64,000 nt of DNA, from NCBI RefSeq assembly GCF_001311375.1, contig NZ_BBAS01000004.1, positions 53,289-117,288 on the forward strand, read 5' to 3'. The notes under the pieces are model-generated. The model was not told the DNA's origin. It was given only the letters and a program-made list of their open reading frames with translations, and made no database searches. The translations under genes and the position numbers were made by a program. The DNA comes from Limosilactobacillus equigenerosi DSM 18793 = JCM 14505. Its GTDB lineage: Bacteria > Bacillota > Bacilli > Lactobacillales > Lactobacillaceae. Within the stretch, counting starts at the first letter, position 1; every line of letters starts with the position of its first letter. Of the stretch, positions 18,180 to 26,539 are shown in pieces.

Positions 18180-18561
18180 CGGGAGCTTCGCAAGCTAAGT
18201 CGCTAAGCGCTTTGGAGTGTAACTCCAAAGCGCTTAGTGCTTAGAATCGCACTAGAGCGACCCTACGAACATCATTGCATTAGTATGCGAAGCCGTTAAA
18301 AAAATCCCGTGTGATAAGGATGGAACCAACGAACGGCGGCAAGCATTGCCGTCGGAGGCGGTTTCCCTTATCATCAGGAATTTTAGGCTAAGCATCACTA
18401 CTAGTGTGAATAGAATGCTTTTGAGCGTTATTATCACCTTAGTAATGATGCTCGCCCTAAGTTTCCTCGTGCTAAGCATAAATTCCTCCGACGTTAGTGC
18501 CTAACACCACACGGAATTTGACGCTTAGCTCCCGGAAACTTTATACGGGCTCGCATACTAA
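18165..18561 (+). repeat. large multi-stem palindromic non-coding element (element C)
   Basis: The 460 bases between pepP/Q and asp23 hold no gene but are packed with stems. The outer pair TCAGTATGTGAG (18165-18176) and CTCGCATACTAA (18550-18561) matches at 11 of 12 positions and spans the pepP/Q stop. Inside: GGGAGCT/AGCTCCC (18181-18187/18527-18533), a perfect 16-bp hairpin with a 3-base loop (18203-18237), GTCGCT/AGCGAC (18199-18204/18256-18261), CCGTGTG/CACACGG (18307-18313/18508-18514), TGATAAGG/CCTTATCA (18312-18319/18366-18373), a 9-bp hairpin (18334-18354) and TTAGGC/GCCCTAA (18383-18388/18454-18460). It is a branched fold of MITE or structured-RNA type. I know no family for it. Confidence 0.75.
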
Positions 18562-18562
18562 G

Positions 18563-18591
18563 TTGCATTTTATCCCCAAATAAGGCACAAT
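18563..18591 (+). promoter_or_regulatory. possible asp23-nusB promoter
   Basis: TTGCAT (18563-18568) and CACAAT (18586-18591) are 17 bases apart, directly after the structured element, so asp23-nusB need not depend on read-through from the peptidase gene. Confidence 0.45.
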
Positions 18592-18639
18592 GATAAGAGT
18601 AACCCTAGTCCATTAATGGGCTAGTTAAGGAGGAAAATC

Positions 18640-19068
18640 ATGGCAGAAGAATCAACGATTGAATTAATCCACGATAATGATGGAAAGATTATTTTGTCAC
18701 CCCAAACCTTAGAATTCATTGCCGGGATTGCGGCTAGTGAAGTCGATGGGGTGTCTAAGATGCACGGAAGCTTAGCCAATAACGTGAGCGAATTGCTTGG
18801 CCGTTCTGATCACCGACGCGGGGTGAAGGTTGATAATCAACCAGAAGAGTTAGTTATTGATGTTGATGTGTACTTAGAATTCGGGGTGTCCGTCCCACAA
18901 GTGGCCGCCGAAATTCAAACCAACGTTGCCCAACAAGTGAAGTTAATGACCGATTTAACGGTTTCCCAAGTTAACGTTCACGTTCAAGGGATTGTCATGA
19001 CCAAGCAAGAACAACAAGTTGATCCTAACAATATTTTTGCGGATCGAGATGAAGAAGGGAATGCCTAA
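18640..19068 (+). CDS. Asp23/Gls24 family protein (YqhY-like), 142 aa
   Basis: Alkaline-shock-type envelope-stress protein of the Asp23/DUF322 family; in Bacillus the YqhY member at this locus is linked to acetyl-CoA carboxylase control. The family core is clear: ISPQTLEFIAGIAASEVDGVSKMHG, then VDVYLEFGVSVPQVAAEIQ and VNVHVQGI. No signal peptide. The stop overlaps the nusB start by one base, so the two are translated together. A second family member lies at 39196-39558. Confidence 0.88.
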   Translation: MAEESTIELIHDNDGKIILSPQTLEFIAGIAASEVDGVSKMHGSLANNVSELLGRSDHRRGVKVDNQPEELVIDVDVYLEFGVSVPQVAAEIQTNVAQQVKLMTDLTVSQVNVHVQGIVMTKQEQQVDPNNIFADRDEEGNA

Positions 19069-19472
19069 TGAGTTTTAGTCGTCATCGTTTACGCGAAGCT
19101 GCGTTTCAAACGTTATTTGCCTTAGATAGTGCTCCAGAGATGGATCGTTACCCAATTTTTGCGGAAGTGCTAGAATTAAACAAAAATGAAGCCGTACCAA
19201 CGTTTGCGGCGGGTTTAGTTGATGGAGTAATTGCCAATCAAGCTAGTCTTGATGAAAAGATTGCTAGTCATTTAGCCCCTGGTTGGACGCTTGATCGGGT
19301 GGCACGGCCAAATGTTATTATTTTACGGTTAGCTCTCTTTGAATTGATGCAACAAGCAGCGCCCGCTCCAGTTGTAATCAATGAAGCCTTACAATTGACA
19401 TCCACTTTTAGTGATGACAAGTCCAAGGCTTTTGTGAATGGGGTTTTAGGTAACTTTGTCCCAGCTGAATAA
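19068..19472 (+). CDS. nusB: transcription antitermination factor NusB
   Basis: Binds boxA RNA with S10 and supports rRNA antitermination. The all-helical fold is recognisable: SRHRLREAAFQTLFALD at the N terminus, LDEKIASHLAPGWTLDRVARPNVIILRLALFEL and NEALQLTSTFSDDKSKAFVNGVLG at the C terminus. 134 aa, normal and intact. One-base overlap with asp23 upstream; a terminator follows, then folD. Confidence 0.95.
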   Translation: MSFSRHRLREAAFQTLFALDSAPEMDRYPIFAEVLELNKNEAVPTFAAGLVDGVIANQASLDEKIASHLAPGWTLDRVARPNVIILRLALFELMQQAAPAPVVINEALQLTSTFSDDKSKAFVNGVLGNFVPAE

Positions 19473-19484
19473 ATCTTTATTAGT

Positions 19485-19515
19485 CGATAGCCGGTTTGTG
19501 GCTGTCGGCTTTTTT
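19485..19515 (+). terminator. rho-independent terminator after nusB
   Basis: CGATAGCC (19485-19492) and GGCTGTCG form an 8-bp stem with one wobble, then GC and TTTTTT. Confidence 0.75.
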
Positions 19516-19577
19516 AGCGGGTTAGATGTGGTAGAATTAAAACCATATGATTAACGATAAAAAGGTGGTAATTGTTA

Positions 19578-20429
19578 ATGACAAACTTAGATGGGCGCGC
19601 AGTGGCTCGACAATTAAATCAAATGACCAAATTAAAGGCTGATGCATTACGTCAACAAGGGATTATCCCGAGCTTAGCAATTATTATGGTTGGTACCAAT
19701 CCAGCCAGCCTTGTTTATACCCGTAATAAGGAACGGTTAGCGACGGAGCTTGGGATTCAAGTCGAAATGAAAACCTTGCCGGCGACGGCGACCGAGCCGG
19801 AAGTGGCGGCCGCGATCGAGGATTGCAATCAGGATCCACAAATTGACGGGATTATTTTGCAATCACCGTTGCCGAATGGCTTACCAGAAGATCAGTTGAG
19901 TCAATTGATTTTACCGGCAAAGGATGTTGATGGTTTGCATGCCACCAATTTGGGTAAATTAGTGCAACACCAAGCCGGTGACTATCCAATCGCAGCCACC
20001 CCCCAAGGCATTATGGGGTTGTTAGCTTCGTATGATCTCGCGGTGACTGGAAAACGAGTGGTCATCATAGGGCGGAGTCGGTTAGTCGGCTTACCATTAG
20101 CGGCCCTGATGCAAAATGCGGGGGCCACGGTGACGGTTGCTCATCGGCAAACCCAAGATTTAACGACCTTAACACGCCAAGCGGATATTTTAGTCGTTGC
20201 CACTGGCCAGCCTGAGTTAGTGACGGTGCCAATGGTTAAGGATGGTGCAATTGTGATTGATGTCGGTATCAATCGGGTGGCTGGCCAATTAGTCGGCGAT
20301 GTTGATTACGAGTCTGTCGCCCCACTAGCCAGTTGGATTACGCCGGTGCCCGGAGGTGTCGGTCCAATGACGGTGGCGAGTGTTTTAAGTCAAACCGTGC
20401 AATTAGCGCAAAGGAGGGGTGCTAGATGA
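19578..20429 (+). CDS. folD: bifunctional methylene-THF dehydrogenase/cyclohydrolase
   Basis: Interconverts 5,10-methylene- and 10-formyl-tetrahydrofolate, feeding purine synthesis and the formyl-Met made by Fmt (also in this window). Signatures: LAIIMVGTNPASLVYTRNK with the active Lys region, GIILQSPLPNGL, and the NADP site VVIIGRSRLVGLPLAALM, closed by TPVPGGVGPMTVA. 283 aa from the ATG at 19578 after AAAGGTGG. Its stop overlaps the xseA start (ATGA). Confidence 0.95.
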   Translation: MTNLDGRAVARQLNQMTKLKADALRQQGIIPSLAIIMVGTNPASLVYTRNKERLATELGIQVEMKTLPATATEPEVAAAIEDCNQDPQIDGIILQSPLPNGLPEDQLSQLILPAKDVDGLHATNLGKLVQHQAGDYPIAATPQGIMGLLASYDLAVTGKRVVIIGRSRLVGLPLAALMQNAGATVTVAHRQTQDLTTLTRQADILVVATGQPELVTVPMVKDGAIVIDVGINRVAGQLVGDVDYESVAPLASWITPVPGGVGPMTVASVLSQTVQLAQRRGAR

Positions 20430-21805
20430 TTGCGGAACAAGATTGTCTTACCGTAACGCAGTTAACAACCTATATTAAGCGCAAATTTGATTACGATCCG
20501 TATTTAACGAAGGACGTTTATGTTGTGGGCCAATTGACGGATTTCCGTGCGCGCCGGGGTCATCAATACTTTGCACTTAAAGATGAAACGGATAGTCAAC
20601 GTAGCGCTAAGATTAATGTCGTGATGTTTAAAGGCGCCTTTGATAAATTGAAATTTGCGCCCGAAAATGGGATGAAAGTTATCATTCGTGGGCGCGTTAG
20701 TGTTTATGAACCCACGGGAAATTACCAATTATATGCAGATAGCATGGAGGTAGCTGGCCTTGGGTCCCTGCAAATTGCCTTCCAACAAATGTATGACAAG
20801 TTAAAAGCGGAAGGATTATTTGACCGTCCCCGGAAATCTTTACGACCATTTCCAAAGCGGATTGCGGTCGTGACGAGTCTTAATGGGGCAGTGATGCACG
20901 ATATTATTACTACGATCCGCCGACGTAATCCGTTAATCCAACTCGTCTTTTATCCGGCGAAAGTTCAAGGCGATGACGCCGCGGCCACGATTGCGCGCCA
21001 AATTCAACGGGCTGATCAACCAGACCAATACGATGCCTTAATTGTGGCGCGGGGTGGTGGATCGTTAGAAGACTTGTGGCCGTTTAACGAAGAAATAGTG
21101 GGCCGGGCGATTGCGGCGGCGCAAATTCCGGTGATTTCATCAATCGGTCATGAAACTGATACGACGATTGCTGATTTAGCAGCCGACTTACGCGCACCAA
21201 CCCCCACCGCCGCGGCTGAACAAGCCAGTGCGTGGGAATTAAGCGAGGTTTTAATGCAATTACAATCATTGCAGGAACAATTATTCCACGGGCAAAAACG
21301 GCGCTTAACGCAAGCACGACAACTTGTGGATAATTTGGCGCAGTCGCCAGTCTTGCAGCAACCAAGTCGGGTGTTAGCGCGGCCAATGCAACAAGTTGAT
21401 GAAGCCCAAATAAAGCTAACGCAAGCGTTTCAGCATCGTTTATACCAAGCGCAACGCCAGGTACAAATGGTGAGTGAACAACTGCAACAAAATTCGCCGT
21501 CGCAACAATTAGCGCGACAACAATTGGCGGTTTACCAAGCAAGTCAACAACTTGTTAGTGAAATGAAACGCCGTTTGCAAACCGCTACCTATCAAACGCA
21601 ATCTTTAATTGATCAATTGGCAGCCTTGAGTCCCTTAACTGTGTTACAACGGGGATATAGTTATGTGACAATGAACGATCAAGTTGTTAGTAACAGTCAA
21701 CAATTAACGCCGGGGGAAACAGTGAAAATTCACTTTGCCCATGGGACGGCTGCCGCTACGATTACAGAAATTACCACGGAGGAAACCACGGATGCCAACC
21801 GCTAA
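20426..21805 (+). CDS. xseA: exodeoxyribonuclease VII large subunit
   Basis: Catalytic and DNA-binding subunit of ExoVII, which degrades single-stranded DNA. It has an N-terminal OB-fold (VYVVGQLTDFRAR), the catalytic core (VVTSLNGAVMHDIITTIRRRNP, IVARGGGSLEDLWPFN, SIGHETDTTIADLAADLRAPTPTAAAE), a long Gln-rich coiled coil and a C-terminal segment LQRGYSYVT. 459 aa, intact. It overlaps folD by 4 bases and xseB by 14. Confidence 0.95.
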   Translation: MIAEQDCLTVTQLTTYIKRKFDYDPYLTKDVYVVGQLTDFRARRGHQYFALKDETDSQRSAKINVVMFKGAFDKLKFAPENGMKVIIRGRVSVYEPTGNYQLYADSMEVAGLGSLQIAFQQMYDKLKAEGLFDRPRKSLRPFPKRIAVVTSLNGAVMHDIITTIRRRNPLIQLVFYPAKVQGDDAAATIARQIQRADQPDQYDALIVARGGGSLEDLWPFNEEIVGRAIAAAQIPVISSIGHETDTTIADLAADLRAPTPTAAAEQASAWELSEVLMQLQSLQEQLFHGQKRRLTQARQLVDNLAQSPVLQQPSRVLARPMQQVDEAQIKLTQAFQHRLYQAQRQVQMVSEQLQQNSPSQQLARQQLAVYQASQQLVSEMKRRLQTATYQTQSLIDQLAALSPLTVLQRGYSYVTMNDQVVSNSQQLTPGETVKIHFAHGTAAATITEITTEETTDANR

Positions 21806-22094
21806 ACCTACTTTTGAAAGTCAATTAGCTGAATTACAAACCTTAGTGACGAAACTTCAACAAGGTGACTTGTCACTGGATGAATCAATTCAAGCCTTTA
21901 GTCAAGGCATGGAATTGTCAAAGAATTTAAAACAACAATTAACGACGGCCGAACATACTTTGGCGCAAATGGTCGATGATGATGATCAAGTCACGACGAT
22001 TGAACAGGCGGGTGATGATTTAAGTAATAATGGGGTCGCCAACCAAGGTTATCAATCACAATTTGCGAGTGATGATGACGATAATCCATTTTAG
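21792..22094 (+). CDS. xseB: exodeoxyribonuclease VII small subunit
   Basis: Helical partner that binds the ExoVII large subunit. The family core FESQLAELQTLVTKLQQGDLSLDESIQAFSQGMEL is present. ATG at 21792 follows GGAGG at 21779 and overlaps the end of xseA. At 100 aa it is about 20-25 residues longer than usual because of an acidic, Asp-rich tail ending in DDDDNPF. Confidence 0.93.
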   Translation: MPTAKPTFESQLAELQTLVTKLQQGDLSLDESIQAFSQGMELSKNLKQQLTTAEHTLAQMVDDDDQVTTIEQAGDDLSNNGVANQGYQSQFASDDDDNPF

Positions 22095-22103
22095 AGGTGG
22101 AAC

Positions 22104-22978
22104 ATGGAAAATTTACAGCAATTACGGCAGCGGGTTGACGATTATTTAACGACGGCTTTAGCGAACAGTTCTGATCAAGCGACTTGCTCACGGCGATGGA
22201 TTATTCGGTCGCCGCTGGTGGGAAACGCTTGCGGCCAACGTTAACGTTAGCCGTGGCGCAATTATTAGGCGTTGAATTAACCGCTAGTGTACTCAAAGCA
22301 GCGTGTGCGGTTGAATTATTGCACACGTATTCGTTGATTCATGATGATTTACCAGCCATGGATAATGATGATTTACGGCGTGGGAAACCAACCAGTCATA
22401 AGCAATTTGGCGAAGCAATGGCGATTTTAGCTGGCGATGCCTTGCAAGCAACGGCCTTTGAATGGGTAACGGATAACGAATTGCCAGTTGTGATTCAAGC
22501 GCAATTGGCGCGTGAATTAGCCCTAGCGAGTGGGGCGCGGGGCATGGTGGCCGGACAAGTTCGTGATATTTTAGGAACTGGCCACCAACTGGAATTAGCC
22601 CAATTAAAGCACCTCCATGCGCAAAAGACCGGCGCCTTATTACGCTATGCGGTCTTAGCCGGGGGGATTATTGCCCAAGCGACGCCGGCAGTGTTAGCGG
22701 AGTTAGTTAAATTCGGGGAAAGTTATGGGTTAGCCTTTCAAATTTACGATGATATTTTAGATGCAACGGCCACCAGCGCCGAACTGGGGAAAGCAACGCA
22801 TAAAGATGCGGATCGCGCTAAAAATACATATGTAAATTTACTTGGTTTAGCTGATGCGCAAGCCGCGTTACACCAAACCTTAGCGGTAGCCCGGGATAGT
22901 CAAGCGCAGCTAGCACAATTGACGGGGACGGATACCGGCACCCTGACAGAATTTTTAGCATATTTTAAAGAGGATTAA
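22104..22978 (+). CDS. ispA: farnesyl/geranyl diphosphate synthase, frame broken
   Basis: Condenses IPP with DMAPP and GPP to make FPP for undecaprenyl-phosphate and hence cell-wall synthesis. Both aspartate-rich motifs are intact ([11 protein letters not shown] and YDDILD), as is [15 protein letters not shown] at 22104 follows AGAGGTGG; its frame runs through [11 protein letters not shown] to about 22160 and then shifts into the frame with [10 protein letters not shown]. The joined product is about 291 aa, the normal size. It follows xseB by 9 bases in the same operon. Confidence 0.92.
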
Positions 22979-22980
22979 TC

Positions 22981-23808
22981 ATGCCAAAAGAACGTGTTGA
23001 TATTTTATTAGTCCAACAAGGGCTCTTTGATTCCCGTGAGCAAGCCAAACGAGCCGTGATGGCCGGCGAAGTACTCGGGAAGAATAACGAACGGTTGGAT
23101 AAGCCTGGCCAAAAAAATTGATGTGACAACGACCTTACATTTAAAGGGCAAAAAGATGCCCTATGTTAGTCGGGGTGGTCTCAAGCTTGCCAAGGCGCTT
23201 GATGTATTTGGGATTTCAGTCAAGGATAAAGTCGTCTTAGATATCGGTTCGTCAACCGGGGGATTTACGGATGTGATGCTCCAAAATGGCGCCAAGTTAA
23301 GTTATGCCTTGGATGTGGGGACGAATCAATTAGTTTGGCAATTGCGGGATGATCCGCGCGTGGTTGTGATGGAACAAACCAACTTCCGTTACAGCCAATT
23401 AGCCGACTTTACAAGTGGCCAACCTGAATTTAGTTCGATTGATGTTTCGTTTATTTCTTTAAACTTAATTTTCCCACCATTAAGTCAAATTTTAGTCCCT
23501 GGCGGCGAAGTGGTAGCTTAATTAAGCCCCAATTTGAAGCGGGGAAGGAAAAAGTTGGTAAGCACGGGATTGTGAAGGATCCGGCGGTTCATCGCCAAGT
23601 GATTGAACAAGTGATTGGATATGCGACGGAAAATCATTTTGACGTTTTAAATCTTGACTTCTCACCAATTAAAGGGGGCCAAGGGAATATCGAATTTCTT
23701 GTGCACTTACAATTAAGTGACCAAGTAGGAACGGTTAAGCCAACGGTAAAGATTGATCAAGTCTTAGCTAACGCGCAAGCAACCTTAAATCAAAAGGGGG
23801 ACGACTAA
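22981..23808 (+). CDS. tlyA: TlyA-family 16S/23S rRNA methyltransferase (hemolysin A-like), two frame breaks
   Basis: SAM-dependent rRNA ribose methyltransferase by family; hemolysin naming is historical. An S4 RNA-binding domain at the N terminus ([25 protein letters not shown]) leads to an FtsJ-like domain: [37 protein letters not shown] and DVSFISL. Frames break at the A7 run 23111-23117 and near 23517-23521, where [13 protein letters not shown] is expected and found after adding one T. The two errors cancel, so the span is exactly 276 codons. Confidence 0.92.
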
Positions 23809-23809
23809 C

Positions 23810-24274
23810 GTGCAAAAGCAAGAACGCCAACAGTACATTCAAACAATCATTGAACAGCAAGTAATTTCACGCCAAGCGGAATTAGTGGCAGCTTTGCAAG
23901 CGGCGGGGGTCGAAGTGACCCAAGCAACGATTTCACGTGATATTAAGGAAATGAAATTGAGCAAAGTCGTGGGCGAAAACGGCGTGGCTCATTATCAAAT
24001 GCCAAGTCCGGTTAGTGAACCGAATCCAGTTAACCAAGCAGCTGTTCCAGTGCCCGAAATTAATGGGGGCGATTTGATTAAGGTTAAAAGCCAAGATCAA
24101 TTTATTGCCGTAGAAACAGTGCCAGGCTATGGCCCGATGGTCGCGATGATTTTGCGCAAGGGTGAATTTCCGGAAGTCTTCACGGCGGTTGGCGACGACG
24201 CGAATGTTTTTGTGGTTTGTACGGATCCAGAAGCGGCGAGCCAATTAGCGCAACGCTTACTAGCGATTGTTTAA
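23810..24274 (+). CDS. argR: arginine repressor ArgR/AhrC
   Basis: Arginine-responsive hexameric regulator. A winged-helix N terminus (AALQAAGVEVTQATISRDIKEMKL) is followed by the hexamer and arginine-binding domain (AVETVPGYGPMVAMILRKGEFPEVFTAVGDDANVFVV). The length of 154 aa is usual; it uses a GTG start after GGGGGACGAC. It lies between tlyA and recN as in most Firmicutes. One residue to check is the arginine-binding motif, usually GTIAGDDT: here it reads TAVGDDANV, with the Asp pair kept. Confidence 0.93.
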   Translation: MQKQERQQYIQTIIEQQVISRQAELVAALQAAGVEVTQATISRDIKEMKLSKVVGENGVAHYQMPSPVSEPNPVNQAAVPVPEINGGDLIKVKSQDQFIAVETVPGYGPMVAMILRKGEFPEVFTAVGDDANVFVVCTDPEAASQLAQRLLAIV

Positions 24275-24296
24275 TTAAAGTTGAAGGAGAAAGGCC

Positions 24297-25976
24297 ATGA
24301 TTCAGGAATTAACCATTGATAATTTAGCGATTATTGATCATTTGTCATTGTCATTTCAAGATCAAATGACGGTACTGACGGGAGAAACTGGGGCCGGAAA
24401 ATCAATTATTATTGATGCCGTGGGCTTATTAGCCGGTGGCCGGGGTTCCCAAGATTTTATTCGCCGGGGGATGGATAAATTAAGTATCCAAGGCCAATTT
24501 ACGTTACCTGATGATCCGGCCTGTGCTGAATTTTTGGCTGCCCAAGGAATTGTGGCGGATGAAAGTGGCCTGGTAATTCGGCGGGAAATTCATAAAAGTG
24601 GTCGGAATACGATTCGGGTTAATGGGACGCTAATTAATGCAACGTTGTTAAAGCAATTAGGGCACTGGTTAGTTGATATTCAAGGGCAAAATGAACACCA
24701 ACAATTACTGCAAGCGGAAACACATCTAGGCTTGTTAGATCAATTTGCGGGTGCCGAATTAGCCCCCATTAAAGCAAAATATACTAGCGCCTATCAAGCC
24801 TACTTAGCCACACAAACTCAATTAAAGCAACAGCAAACGGATGCTCAACAATGGGCGCAACGCCTGGACATGTTGCGGTATCAAGTTGATGAAATTGGTC
24901 AGGCTAATTTACAACCGGAAGAAGAAGAAGCACTAACTCAAGAACGGGAACGGTTAAGTCATTTCCAACAAATTAATGATGCCTTTCAATCGTTAATTGG
25001 GGTATTGAATGAAAACGAGCCCACCCCCGTACTCGATCAAGTGGGGCAAGTGATGCGGGATGTACAGGCGATTGCTGAATTTGATCCGGCTTATCAAGAG
25101 GTGAGCCAAACCTTGGATGGAGCCTATTATGCCTTGCAAGATGTCGCGGACCAAGCGAGTCACCAATTAGATGCGCTTGAATATGATCCGGAACGGCTAG
25201 TTCAAATTGATGCCCGGTTAACCCAAATTGGTGATTTAGAGCGCAAATACGGGGCAACGGTAGCGGATGTCTTAAGTTATTATGACGAGATTCAGGCTGA
25301 ATTAACGGGGATGGAGCAAAATGCGAAATCAGATGAAGAATTAACCGCCCAATTAGCTGCCTTAGCCCAACAATTAACTGACCTAGGGACGCAAATGCGA
25401 ACGATTCGCCAGCGGGTTGCCGAAGACTTAAATGAAAAAGTTAATACGCAATTGCATCAATTGTATATGGAAAAAGCCACGTTTGCGGTTCATTTTACGC
25501 CGTTAGCAACCGGGCAGTTTACCAGTGACGGGCTCGATGAAGTGGAATTTTACATTCAAACCAATCAAGGGGAAAGTATGGGCCCGTTAGTCCGAATCGC
25601 TTCGGGTGGGGAATTATCCCGGGTGATGCTAGCATTAAAGACCATTTTTGCGGCAGCTGAAGGAGTCACAAGTATTATCTTTGACGAAGTTGATACTGGA
25701 GTTAGTGGCCGGGTGGCCCAAGCAATTGCAGATAAAATTAAGTTGATTGCCCAACATTCCCAAGTTCTATGTATTACGCACCTACCACAAGTAGCGGCAG
25801 CGGCGCAAAATCACTTGTTAATTCAAAAGCGAGTGCATGATGGCCGGACAACGACGACGGTAACGCCGTTGAGGCTTGAACAACGGATTGATGAAGTTGC
25901 GCGGATGACTGCCGGTGAAGTCATTACCCCAGCGGCGAGAGCCCACGCTGAAGAATTATTAGGTAATAGGTCGTGA
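24297..25976 (+). CDS. recN: DNA repair protein RecN
   Basis: SMC-like ATPase acting early at double-strand breaks. The N-terminal ATPase half has LTGETGAGKSIIIDAVGLL (Walker A); a long coiled coil covers residues about 155-370; the C-terminal half has RIASGGELSRVMLALK (signature) and SIIFDEVDTGVSG (Walker B). 559 aa, intact. SD GAAGGAG. The final codons AGG-TCG-TGA lie inside the conserved left edge of the palindromic element A, so the element supplies the stop codon and probably the last residues. Confidence 0.95.
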   Translation: MIQELTIDNLAIIDHLSLSFQDQMTVLTGETGAGKSIIIDAVGLLAGGRGSQDFIRRGMDKLSIQGQFTLPDDPACAEFLAAQGIVADESGLVIRREIHKSGRNTIRVNGTLINATLLKQLGHWLVDIQGQNEHQQLLQAETHLGLLDQFAGAELAPIKAKYTSAYQAYLATQTQLKQQQTDAQQWAQRLDMLRYQVDEIGQANLQPEEEEALTQERERLSHFQQINDAFQSLIGVLNENEPTPVLDQVGQVMRDVQAIAEFDPAYQEVSQTLDGAYYALQDVADQASHQLDALEYDPERLVQIDARLTQIGDLERKYGATVADVLSYYDEIQAELTGMEQNAKSDEELTAQLAALAQQLTDLGTQMRTIRQRVAEDLNEKVNTQLHQLYMEKATFAVHFTPLATGQFTSDGLDEVEFYIQTNQGESMGPLVRIASGGELSRVMLALKTIFAAAEGVTSIIFDEVDTGVSGRVAQAIADKIKLIAQHSQVLCITHLPQVAAAAQNHLLIQKRVHDGRTTTTVTPLRLEQRIDEVARMTAGEVITPAARAHAEELLGNRS

Positions 25977-26095
25977 GCCACGCATTAGGGAAGCCGTGGC
26001 CTAACGTAGACAAGGCGTTGGCACTAGCTATGCTAGGGGCGGCGACTTTGTCATAGTTAGGTATCAGGCTTCCGCGTGGCGAACGTAGTTACAAA
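25967..26095 (+). repeat. 129-bp palindromic repeat, copy A
   Basis: About 85% identical, without any gap, to 37870-37998. It holds nested stems: GCCACGC near the left edge and GCGTGGC near the right edge, GGAAGCC/GGCTTCC, CCTAAC/GTTAGG and CTAGC/GCTAG around the centre. GCCACG can instead pair with the nearby CGTGGC, giving a second, local hairpin, so two folds compete. The left edge covers the recN stop codon. The 70 bases after it (to 26160) repeat a few words of the element (GGTCGCGAGC, CGAACGTAGTTA), as if another partial copy lay there. Confidence 0.8.
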
Positions 26096-26164
26096 TGAGG
26101 TCGCGAGCTCAGCTATCAAAAGCACTTGTTAGCCGAACGTAGTTAATTGGATCCCACACAAAAC

Positions 26165-26199
26165 AAAACGCCACTGGCCGAATCGGCTGGTGGCGTTTT
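26165..26199. terminator. bidirectional terminator
   Basis: AAAACGCCACTGGCCG and CGGCTGGTGGCGTTTT form a long stem with one wobble and loop AAT. It ends the recN operon and the convergent SOS-type gene. Confidence 0.85.
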
Positions 26200-26220
26200 G
26201 CGTTAATGGGGGAATTGGGC

Positions 26221-26472
26221 CTAACCGAAGTTGGCCCGACTAAAAGGGATGACTTTCCGGTCATTCGTAGTGGTCGGCATCATTTCAGCCATTAGATCGT
26301 GTGGATCAATGCGGGAGAAACTTCGTTCAAGTTGTTTTTCGAATTTCGAGACGGGTTGATGTTGACTAAGGTAGTAGTGATAGTCTTCATCGGGCGTTGA
26401 GAAAATTGCAGGGTAACGGTCAAATAACTGATTGATCAGCCGGTCAAGCATGCGGTTTAATTGTTGGAACAT
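26221..26472 (-). CDS. unknown protein, 83 aa, behind a LexA-type promoter
   Basis: No family recognised. It begins with an amphipathic helix (MFQQLNRMLDRLINQLFDRYP), has a Tyr/His-rich middle (DEDYHYYLSQHQ) and a basic end (RKVIPFSRANFG). No membrane segment or signal peptide, so cytoplasmic. TAAGGAG precedes the ATG. The promoter carries two palindromes of the Gram-positive LexA type (26490-26539), so expression should rise on DNA damage; it is also convergent with recN. Helical N terminus and SOS control would fit a division inhibitor, polymerase accessory or repair factor, but nothing in the sequence decides between them. Confidence 0.7.
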   Translation of the reverse strand: MFQQLNRMLDRLINQLFDRYPAIFSTPDEDYHYYLSQHQPVSKFEKQLERSFSRIDPHDLMAEMMPTTTNDRKVIPFSRANFG

Positions 26473-26489
26473 TTATTTTCTCCTTAAAA

Positions 26490-26539
26490 CGAACATCTGT
26501 TTGTTTTAATATTATACGAACAGCTGTTCGATAATGCAA
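26490..26539 (-). promoter_or_regulatory. SOS promoter with two LexA-like boxes
   Basis: On the minus strand TTGCAT (26534-26539) and TATAAT (26511-26516) are exactly 17 bases apart. The spacer is filled by CGAACAGCTGTTCG (26517-26530), a perfect palindrome close to the Gram-positive LexA/DinR box. A second box, CGAACATCTGTTTG (26490-26503), covers the transcription start region 27 bases further on. Each differs from the Bacillus consensus at one central position. Confidence 0.82.

Noticed and set aside
18203..18237. The 16-bp hairpin as a terminator of the peptidase gene
   Set aside because: No T-run follows either arm, and the hairpin is nested inside a larger fold.
18165..18561. Element C as ROOL, GOLLD or a group II intron
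   Set aside because: It is too short, lies outside a phage context, and shows none of the intron domain V or known ornate-RNA features that I can recall; no reverse transcriptase is present.
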